5,020 nt of DNA. Source: Phycisphaerales bacterium (lineage in GTDB: Bacteria; Planctomycetota; Phycisphaerae; Tepidisphaerales; Tepidisphaeraceae). The stretch spans positions 1,783 to 6,802 of the forward strand of contig PMAK01000301.1 in the NCBI GenBank assembly GCA_003153655.1, in the 5' to 3' direction. The position numbers and the translations under genes are program-made. Below the pieces are notes generated by a model. That model did no database searches and was not told the DNA's origin. It saw only the letters and a program-made list of their open reading frames with translations. Position 1 is the first letter of the stretch. The number at the start of each line of letters is the position of its first letter. Below, piece after piece: positions 1-5,020 of this stretch.

Positions 1-954
1 CTCGGCGTCCTCGCCGCGTTCGCGGTAGCGACAATCTGGCAACACCGCCGCGAATTCCGCCGCCTGTTTCTCCATGCCGCCGCCAGCGCAGCGGGCCTCG
101 CGATTCCCGCGCTGGTCGCCTTCGCCTACCTCTCCGCCGCCGATCTTCTCCGGGAGATGCCGACGATCTGGCGGCAGATCGCGCGGTACGCCTCTCAATC
201 CCCGTGGGAACCGTGGGACCTCAGCAAGCCGATTATTGTCATCGTCATCGCCGGCTTCCCGATGCTCATCCGCGGCATTGTCTTCCGTCGGTCGGATCAC
301 CGCATCTCCAATCCCACGAATCGATCCATCATCCTCTTCGCAATCATCTGGATAATCCTCGAAGCTGCCGGCGTCGCCGCTCAGCGCCGGATGTATGCCT
401 ATCACTTTCTCGTTCTCGCCGCCCCCGCCGCCCTGCTCTTTGGCCTGATCCCGCGCAAATCCACGGCCTTCACCATCGCGGCAGCCCTCGCGCTTCCGAT
501 GATGCTCTCCACCTACGGCGCCGCGCTGGAACTACGGGATGCGCATAATCCCCTCGAACATTTGGCCGCCAGCGATTATCTGGCCGCCCATGCGAGCGAT
601 GATGACGCCGTCTGGCAGGATGGCATGCAGCGCCTGCTGATCGAAACCGATCTAAAGCCCGGCTCGCGTTATCCCATGACTTTCCTCTGGGTCAACGACG
701 ACGATGCCCCGCTGGAATATTGCCACGCGATGCTGAAAGATTTCGACGATCGGCGTCCCCGGTACATTCTCCTGCCGACAAAAATCGACTGGTATATCCA
801 GGCCGTCAGCACGCACATCAAGGAGCTGGGCCTCAATCCCAAACGCCAGGCCAACTACGTGCAGGCCTGGCACGATCTGCGCGATTACGTCCGGAAAAAC
901 TACGCGCCCGAAGCCGAGGCGGGGAAAGAAACGATTTTTCGCCGGGTGAATTAG
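1..954 (+). CDS. GT-C membrane glycosyltransferase (GT39/ArnT-like), 3' part
   Basis: The reading frame is open from the first base, so the true start lies left of the window and 317 C-terminal residues are visible; the ATG at 157 is internal. The visible N-terminal part is hydrophobic, with likely membrane segments near residues 1-13, 25-47, 77-95, 108-126, 131-149 and 155-173. The segment at residues 126-149 (QRRMYAYHF followed by an Ala/Leu/Pro-rich helix) resembles the late-helix pattern of GT39-like GT-C proteins, where a basic and aromatic cluster precedes a helix. Residues 186-317 form a soluble tail with motifs such as EHLAASDYLAAH and RPRYILLPTKIDW, like the periplasmic C-terminal domain of these enzymes. 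The family uses polyprenyl-phosphate sugars outside the membrane. The catalytic first loop is outside the window, so donor and acceptor cannot be inferred. It ends in TAG directly against the next gene's ATG, suggesting one operon and translational coupling. The general class is fairly secure; the exact family is not. Confidence 0.75.
   Translation, partial: LGVLAAFAVATIWQHRREFRRLFLHAAASAAGLAIPALVAFAYLSAADLLREMPTIWRQIARYASQSPWEPWDLSKPIIVIVIAGFPMLIRGIVFRRSDHRISNPTNRSIILFAIIWIILEAAGVAAQRRMYAYHFLVLAAPAALLFGLIPRKSTAFTIAAALALPMMLSTYGAALELRDAHNPLEHLAASDYLAAHASDDDAVWQDGMQRLLIETDLKPGSRYPMTFLWVNDDDAPLEYCHAMLKDFDDRRPRYILLPTKIDWYIQAVSTHIKELGLNPKRQANYVQAWHDLRDYVRKNYAPEAEAGKETIFRRVN
945..949 (+). promoter_or_regulatory. 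Ribosome binding site GGTGA for the PIG-V-like gene
   Basis: GGTGA lies inside the last codons of the upstream gene, five bases before the ATG at 955. It matches the GGTGA part of the extended anti-Shine-Dalgarno complement (AGGAGGTGA). It supports initiation at 955 although that ATG touches the upstream stop codon. The same pentamer precedes the GT87 gene. Confidence 0.45.
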
Positions 955-2082
955 ATGGAATCCACGCTCTACAGAACGGCGGCTCAACCTGTCGATCTTA
1001 GCAGGCAGTTCCCCCGCCATTTTTTCAAAAACGTCCTCCTCCCCTTCGCCTGCACGCGCCTCTTTCTCCTGCTTGCCGCCTGCTTTGCCGTCTCGCGGCT
1101 CGCATCCTCAGCCGATCCCGGATGGACAGGTCCAACTTCATCAGCGGCTATCAACATGTGGTCACACTTCGACGGCTCCTGGTATCTATCCATCGCCAAA
1201 ACCGGCTACCACTTTTCCCCCGGCGCGCAATCCAACGCCGCCTTCGCTCCGCTCTATCCGATGCTGATGCGAATCGGCGGACAGTTATTCGGCGGAAGTG
1301 ACGCCGCGATCTTGACTGCGGGAATCCTCATCTCAAACCTCGCTCTGCTCGCCGCGGTGGCCTATCTCGTCTCCCTCATGCAACTCGAAGGACACGATGA
1401 CGCCGCCGCCCGTGCCGCCTGGTATCTCCTGATTTTCCCGACCAGTTTCTTCTTCTCGGCCGTCTACCCGATGTCCCTCTTCCTCGCGCTGGCAACCGGC
1501 GCGTTCTATCACGCCCGCCGCGGACAATGGAACATCGCCGCCACGCTCACCGCGCTGGCGACTCTATCTCGACCTGACGGCGTTCTCCTCAGCGCCGGCC
1601 TGGCGCTGGAATATTTTCTCCAACACCGCCTCGCAATACGCCGCGACATCCTCTGGCTCGCATCCGGTCCCGCAGCGTTGCTCGGGTGGATCGCATTCCA
1701 ATGGCATCAATTCGGCGATCCGCTCGCATTCGTCGCGGCACAGCGGCAGTGGGACCCGTCCCCGATCCAAACCGTCATCCACTCCTCCCGCGCCGGCCTG
1801 CAACTCGGCTGCGCCGCTCTCTTCCTCATCCTTGTAATCCTCTGCCTCCGATTCCTCCGCCCCAGTTACACCCTCTTCGCCGCATCAATGCTCGGCGTCA
1901 TGCTCGCCGCCGCCCGGTTCTGGTCGATCACCCGCTTCGTCATCGTTCTTTTCCCCGCATTCATGGTGCTGGCCATCCTCGGCCGCAGATGGCGGTTCGC
2001 CCATATCGCCTACGTCGCCCTCGCCGCGCCGCTCTCAACGCTGCTCATGATCCGCTTCGCCCTCGATCTCTGGGTGGCTTAG
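955..2082 (+). CDS. PIG-V-like GT-C mannosyltransferase family protein
   Basis: A 375-residue multi-pass membrane protein of the size usual for bacterial PIG-V-like (Pfam Mannosyl_trans2 type) proteins. After a first helix at about residues 28-50 comes an outer loop with WSHFDGSWYLSIAKTGY (69-85); Asp73 is the expected acidic catalytic residue of a GT-C first loop. It is followed by FAPLYP (97-102), IFPTSFFFSAVYPMSLF (160-176), SRPDG (205-209), WHQFGDP (250-256) and SITRFVIVLFPAF (324-336), all in family order. Hydrophobic segments fall near 116-140, 156-184, 192-222, 232-250, 283-300, 306-320, 326-343 and 349-370. The family transfers mannose or a related sugar from a polyprenyl-phosphate donor on the outer membrane face; the acceptor here is unknown. 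The usual Tyr-(Thr/Ser)-Glu-Ser motif reads YPMS at 171-174, so a commonly acidic position is Met. The start at 955 has GGTGA upstream and abuts the previous TAG. Leucine codons are strongly CTC-biased (about 40 CTC to 11 CTG by hand count). Confidence 0.82.
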   Translation: MESTLYRTAAQPVDLSRQFPRHFFKNVLLPFACTRLFLLLAACFAVSRLASSADPGWTGPTSSAAINMWSHFDGSWYLSIAKTGYHFSPGAQSNAAFAPLYPMLMRIGGQLFGGSDAAILTAGILISNLALLAAVAYLVSLMQLEGHDDAAARAAWYLLIFPTSFFFSAVYPMSLFLALATGAFYHARRGQWNIAATLTALATLSRPDGVLLSAGLALEYFLQHRLAIRRDILWLASGPAALLGWIAFQWHQFGDPLAFVAAQRQWDPSPIQTVIHSSRAGLQLGCAALFLILVILCLRFLRPSYTLFAASMLGVMLAAARFWSITRFVIVLFPAFMVLAILGRRWRFAHIAYVALAAPLSTLLMIRFALDLWVA

Positions 2083-2151
2083 CGTCCGGTAATCCACTTC
2101 AGCCGGATTAAACGGATGTCCCCCCGTTTTACGCCGATACGGTGACAGCGC
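2083..2151 (+). repeat. Intergenic spacer with two adjacent short inverted repeats
   Basis: This 69-bp spacer is the largest gap between the + strand genes. TAATCC (2090-2095) pairs with GGATTA (2105-2110) across a 9-base loop. AAACGG (2110-2115) pairs with CCGTTT (2124-2129) across an 8-base loop and is followed by one more T. The two arms share only base 2110. The second could act as a weak terminator or attenuator, but its T run is mostly inside the stem, so this is not a convincing intrinsic terminator. I saw no clear -35/-10 promoter. Confidence 0.3.
2141..2145 (+). promoter_or_regulatory. Ribosome binding site GGTGA for the GT87 gene
   Basis: GGTGA sits six bases before the ATG at 2152. 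An in-frame TGA at 2143-2145 closes the frame just upstream, so 2152 is the first possible start and this site supports it. Confidence 0.5.
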
Positions 2152-3495
2152 ATGGCAATCTTTGAACTCATCAAAAGACGGATCACGACCCGACGCGATC
2201 TCCGCACGCGCCTCTGGCGCGCCGGCGGTCTGCTCGTCGTCTTCATGCTCACCATGTTTGTCTGCAACTGCGTGATCTCAAAAGACCGCGCTGTCACATG
2301 GGACATGCTTGGACATGATTTCCTCGCCTTCTACTATGGCGGGACCTGCGCCCGCACCGGGCATTACGATCAGTTGTACGATCTGTCAGCCACCCGCGCG
2401 TTTGAATTCAAAACCGGCCACGAAGCCGGCTTGTCGATGGGCAAGAGCTTTGGCCCCTGGTGGAACCCGCCGTTCTCCGCATGGATGTTTGCGTCCCTGT
2501 CCGCTTTGCCCTATCTGGAAGCCTTGCACGTCTGGTGGACCATCGGCCTGATTTCGCTGGGCATCTCAATCTACCTCATGTGCCGGATGCTGGACGGCGG
2601 CTGGAAAACCAAGCTGCTCGTGCCGCTTCTGATCCTTCCAATGATGCCGTGCTTCCAGGCATTTTGTCACGGCCAGAATACGTATGTCTCGCTGCTGCTG
2701 CTGACGACAACCGTCACGCTCTGGCGCTCCGGAAAATCGGTGTTGGCGGGGATTGTCTGCGGGCTTCTGTTCTATAAGCCGCAGCTTGGCGCGCTCGTGG
2801 CGGTCGTTTTGGTTCTAAGCCAGGGCCGCCGCGCAATGCTCGGCGTATGCCTCACCGGAACCGCGCTGGTACTGGTCAACATGCTGACGATGCCTGGAAC
2901 GATGCACGAGTTCGCCTATCACATGCCGCTGAACATGCAGTGGATTCAGGAGCAGATCGTCTATCGCTGGGAACGCCACATCACATTCAAGGCATTCTGG
3001 CGCATCGCGATTCAGGGATGGAGCGTCGGCCCGACCGCGATGTCGGTTAAAATCATGTGGGGCCTTTCCGAACTTGCCGTCCTTGTGGGGCTGGCCATGC
3101 TGGTATTCAAGACGCCGTCCAGCGAACGATCCGGCTTGGGCCGCGACCGGTTGATCTCCGCCGCCATCATTGCCATGCCCCTGCTCATGCCTTTTTATTT
3201 TGATTATGACCTGCTGCTCCTGACGGTCGGCGTGGTCGTGCTGGCCGCCGACATGCAGCGCATCGCCAAAGAGCAGCCATCGGCCAATTGGGAAGATCGC
3301 TGGCTGGTTGGCGTGCTGGCGACGGTCTACATCGGCCTGGAATTCACGATGCTCCTGTATGAGTCACGAATTCATCCGATCGTTCCGCTGCTGAGTTTCG
3401 CAACAGTGCTGCTCATCCGCCGCGGCCTGCGGACGCAAACAATGTCCGCGACGGAATCACAGCCGATTCTCTTTCCAGCGGCGCTGGCAGCCTAA
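2152..3495 (+). CDS. GT87/DUF2029-type GT-C glycosyltransferase
   Basis: A 447-residue polytopic protein of typical GT87 (DUF2029) length. A basic N-terminus (residues 1-23) precedes the first helix at about 24-42. The first outer loop has GHDFLAFYYGG (54-64) and YDQLYD (72-77), the family's Asp-Phe-x-x-(Phe/Tyr)-Tyr and Leu-Tyr-Asp pattern; Asp56 is the likely catalytic acid. Then come WWNPPF (103-108), where many members have Tyr-Pro-Pro, CHGQNTYVSLLLL (172-184) with the conserved Gly-Gln, LAGIVCGLLFYKPQLG (198-213) with the conserved Lys-Pro, and PFYFDYDLLLL (347-357). GT87 includes mycobacterial polyprenyl-phosphate-mannose-dependent alpha-1,2-mannosyltransferases such as PimE; sugar and acceptor here cannot be read from sequence. 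It acts in the inner membrane with its active site facing outward. Leucine codons favour CTG (about 34 CTG to 17 CTC), opposite to the preceding gene, so its history or expression may differ. It follows a 69-bp spacer and precedes the flippase gene by 18 bp. Confidence 0.85.
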   Translation: MAIFELIKRRITTRRDLRTRLWRAGGLLVVFMLTMFVCNCVISKDRAVTWDMLGHDFLAFYYGGTCARTGHYDQLYDLSATRAFEFKTGHEAGLSMGKSFGPWWNPPFSAWMFASLSALPYLEALHVWWTIGLISLGISIYLMCRMLDGGWKTKLLVPLLILPMMPCFQAFCHGQNTYVSLLLLTTTVTLWRSGKSVLAGIVCGLLFYKPQLGALVAVVLVLSQGRRAMLGVCLTGTALVLVNMLTMPGTMHEFAYHMPLNMQWIQEQIVYRWERHITFKAFWRIAIQGWSVGPTAMSVKIMWGLSELAVLVGLAMLVFKTPSSERSGLGRDRLISAAIIAMPLLMPFYFDYDLLLLTVGVVVLAADMQRIAKEQPSANWEDRWLVGVLATVYIGLEFTMLLYESRIHPIVPLLSFATVLLIRRGLRTQTMSATESQPILFPAALAA

Positions 3496-3513
3496 AGTCG
3501 GTATCATTTCCCC

Positions 3514-4869
3514 GTGCAAACCGGTTCCAGTCTTCGTCGCGATATCATCTCGGCCTACCTGGTGACAGCGGCTCGTGTTGCCGCGTGGATCGTGGTCACC
3601 GCCGCCGTCTTCCGCACCGCCGGCAAGGACGCCTTCGCCCTGCTCGCGATCGTCCAATCAACGGTGGGCATCCTGGAATACGCCGCCATCGGCCTCAGCC
3701 CCGCGATCATCCGCCTGACCGCCGAAGCCATGCGGCAATCCCCCGGGGCCAGCGCCGTGCAAGCGGTCTACGCCAATGGATTCGCCATGTCGCTGCTCAC
3801 GGCCGTGGGCGGCGGTTTTCTCCTGTTCGGATTCTTATGGCTCTTCCAATCCTCTCAAACCAATGCCGACAGCCATGGCGTCGCGTCCGAGCTGGTCCTC
3901 CTGCTTGGCATCTCCACGCTACTCCGCCTGATGAGTGATGCCCCAGCGGCGGCCCTGCAGACTTCCGGGAAAATTGCATTGGATAATCTGCTGCTCACAA
4001 CCCACGAAGTGATCTGGGCCGCGGGCACGGCAATCGCGTTGCTCGTCCTCCACCTGCCCTGGCAGCGCGCAACCGGCGGGGCACTCATCTCCGCATCGCT
4101 TATTCTTTTGATCACCCGTGGCCTCCTCTCGCACCGTTACGGCAGCGGGCTGTTCAACCAGTGGTGGCGGCGACTGAATTCCCGGCTCGTTCGCCGGCTG
4201 CTGGTCTTTGGCACGATGGTCGTCGCCGCCCAGATGGCTGACTATCTCTATGCCCCGACCGACAACCTGCTGATATTAAACCTGATTAATCAGACCACGG
4301 TCGCGGTCTATACCCCGGCCGTGCAGATCGACGGCGGCGCCCTGCTGCTCGTCGGCGCACTCGCGACAGTGCTCCTCCCCAGATCAGCCCTCGCTTACGC
4401 GACCGGCGATTTGCCTCTCGTCCGCCGCTATTACATCCGCGGAACCCTGGCGACATTTTTCCTGCTATTGGCCGTTGCCCCAATCCTCTGGTTCATCGCC
4501 CCTTATTTCTTCAAGCTGTGGTTTGGAGACCCGATGCCCGCCACCTGCGCAATTCTTCCGTTGATGCTCATTCACACCGTCGTCGGCGGCAGCAGCGCCG
4601 TCGGACGATCGATCCTGTTAGCCATCGGAAAAGTCCGGCCGTTCACGATATCCGTCCTGATCGCGGGCATCGCCAATGTCGCTCTGAGCTTCATCTTCGT
4701 TCGCTATGGCCGGATGGGCCTTCCGGGAATCGTGCTGGGAACAATCGTAGCCGTCACAGCCAGATGCGCGATCTGGATGCCGTGGTATACGCTGCGTGTT
4801 TTGAGTCGGGATATTTCGCCAAGCGATCCGCCGATTTTTCAATCACTGCCGCCGGCGCATTTATCGTGA
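3514..4869 (+). CDS. Wzx-like polysaccharide flippase (MATE/MOP superfamily)
   Basis: A 451-residue, very hydrophobic protein matching Wzx/polysaccharide biosynthesis exporters of the MOP superfamily, which flip polyprenyl-linked oligosaccharides across the inner membrane. The N-terminal helix begins near residue 11 (RDIISAYLVTAARVAAW) and is followed by GKDAFALLAIVQS (37-49) and GLSPAIIRLTAEA (60-72), as in the first two helices of this family. The second half starts with LLVFGTMVVAAQMADYLYAP (229-248), an internal Asp at 250 (PTDNLLI), VAVYTPAVQID (263-273), LLPRSALA (287-294), LWFGDP (335-340) and GRMGLPGIVLGT (399-410). About 12 helices are plausible. The C-terminal 20 residues are polar and cytosolic in style. 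The start is GTG; an in-frame TAA at 3493-3495 and no other start codon between leave GTG at 3514 as the first option, and it places the first helix correctly. No clear Shine-Dalgarno sequence precedes it, so translation may depend on the upstream gene 18 bp away. The transported glycan is unknown. Confidence 0.85.
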   Translation: MQTGSSLRRDIISAYLVTAARVAAWIVVTAAVFRTAGKDAFALLAIVQSTVGILEYAAIGLSPAIIRLTAEAMRQSPGASAVQAVYANGFAMSLLTAVGGGFLLFGFLWLFQSSQTNADSHGVASELVLLLGISTLLRLMSDAPAAALQTSGKIALDNLLLTTHEVIWAAGTAIALLVLHLPWQRATGGALISASLILLITRGLLSHRYGSGLFNQWWRRLNSRLVRRLLVFGTMVVAAQMADYLYAPTDNLLILNLINQTTVAVYTPAVQIDGGALLLVGALATVLLPRSALAYATGDLPLVRRYYIRGTLATFFLLLAVAPILWFIAPYFFKLWFGDPMPATCAILPLMLIHTVVGGSSAVGRSILLAIGKVRPFTISVLIAGIANVALSFIFVRYGRMGLPGIVLGTIVAVTARCAIWMPWYTLRVLSRDISPSDPPIFQSLPPAHLS

Positions 4870-4880
4870 ACATTCAAGAT

Positions 4881-4905
4881 ACAGCCGTCACGGCCGTCTT
4901 CTTTT
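4881..4905 (+). terminator. Candidate intrinsic terminator after the flippase gene
   Basis: ACAGCCG (4881-4887) can pair with CGGCCGT (4891-4897) around the loop TCA, giving a seven-position stem with one A-C mismatch and a four-pair GC core. It is followed by CTTCTTTT (4898-4905), six T in eight. It lies 11 bases after the flippase stop codon between convergent genes, the expected place for an operon end. The short core and interrupted T tract make it a moderate candidate. Confidence 0.45.
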
Positions 4906-4926
4906 GCCGCTATTTCACCGGCAAAA
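4902..4926. repeat. Perfect 8-bp inverted repeat over the lactonase-like stop codon
   Basis: TTTTGCCG (4902-4909) and CGGCAAAA (4919-4926) are exact reverse complements around a 9-base loop that contains the - strand stop codon (4910-4912). The A/T bases are on the outer part of the stem. Neither strand has a T tract after the stem, so it is not a classical terminator by itself. It shares its left T run with the tail of the preceding hairpin. Confidence 0.45.
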
Positions 4927-5020
4927 ATGTCACGCAAATCGGCGAAGAAACATGCAGCACATCTCCGGTTGGCGTGAGCGCCCCGGTATCGGCATTGATG
5001 CGGAAGATCACGACCGAATC
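4910..5020 (-). CDS. Lactonase family beta-propeller protein, C-terminal end
   Basis: On the reverse strand an open frame enters from the right edge and ends at TAG (4912-4910), giving 36 residues. They begin DSVVIFRINADTGALTPTG and end SSPICVTFLPVK. This is the closing strand pattern of the seven-bladed beta-propeller lactonase family (Pfam PF10282, which includes 6-phosphogluconolactonase of the YbhE/Pgl type): Ser-Val-Val-x-Phe-Arg-Ile, then Asp-x-x-Thr-Gly-x-Leu-x-Pro-Thr-Gly, then Pro-x-Cys-Val-x-Phe at the end. Members hydrolyse sugar lactones or are uncharacterised secreted propellers. The start, any signal peptide and the active site lie beyond the window, so substrate and location cannot be judged. 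It converges on the flippase gene with a 40-bp gap, so it is a separate transcription unit and probably not part of the glycan cluster. Confidence 0.75.
   Translation of the reverse strand, partial: DSVVIFRINADTGALTPTGDVLHVSSPICVTFLPVK

Noticed and set aside
157..159. ATG at 157 as the start of the first gene
   Set aside because: The frame is open to base 1 and the upstream residues form membrane helices that continue the protein, so this Met is internal.
652..1020. 122-codon open frame on the - strand
   Set aside because: It lies antisense across the end of gene 1 and the start of gene 2, both with clear family motifs; its translation shows no recognisable domain. It is a frame shadow in GC-rich DNA.
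1686..2111. 141-codon + strand open frame overlapping the PIG-V-like gene
   Set aside because: Its translation is Arg/Pro/His-rich, low-complexity sequence typical of a shifted frame of a GC-rich membrane protein gene.
2141..3570. Repeated 10-mer GGTGACAGCG at 2141-2150 and 3561-3570
   Set aside because: The first copy is a ribosome-binding region, the second lies within coding sequence of the flippase gene and no in-frame start follows it at suitable spacing. One 10-base match over this length is not strong evidence of a real repeat.
1..5020. CRISPR array, tRNA, insertion sequence or phage features
   Set aside because: No spaced direct repeats, cloverleaf-like sequence, transposase motifs or terminal inverted repeats were seen; nearly all bases are in the five coding regions.

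Overview
The window is a GC-rich bacterial chromosome segment carrying a run of envelope-glycan membrane protein genes. Four genes lie head to tail on the + strand: the 3' part of an export-side GT-C glycosyltransferase, a PIG-V-like GT-C mannosyltransferase homologue, a GT87/DUF2029-type GT-C glycosyltransferase, and a Wzx/MATE-fold polysaccharide flippase. The C-terminal end of a lactonase-type seven-bladed beta-propeller gene converges on them from the - strand at the right edge. Protein style, codon choice and the mix of GT-C families would fit a planctomycete (perhaps Phycisphaerae-like), but no taxonomic marker is present, so this is only an impression.

Layout: 1-954 is GT-C gene 1, with its 5' end outside the window. 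It abuts 955-2082 (PIG-V-like) as TAG-ATG. A 69-bp spacer with two small inverted repeats and a GGTGA ribosome-binding site precedes 2152-3495 (GT87). An 18-bp gap leads to the GTG-started flippase gene at 3514-4869. Then comes a 40-bp convergent spacer with a candidate intrinsic terminator, and the lactonase-like gene end on the - strand (4910-5020). No stretch of more than 300 bases lacks a gene. I saw no tRNA, rRNA, CRISPR array, insertion sequence or riboswitch.

How the genes may work together (inference from family knowledge): a Wzx-type flippase moves a polyprenyl-linked oligosaccharide across the inner membrane. GT-C enzymes use polyprenyl-phosphate sugars on the outer face to extend or decorate glycans, lipids or proteins. 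Three different GT-C families beside one flippase, with no cytosolic nucleotide-sugar transferase in view, suggests an export-side glycosylation module, probably part of a larger surface polysaccharide or glycolipid locus to the left. The lactonase-like gene is probably an unrelated neighbour. I did not find a clearly new type of system here; the findings are modest and checkable.
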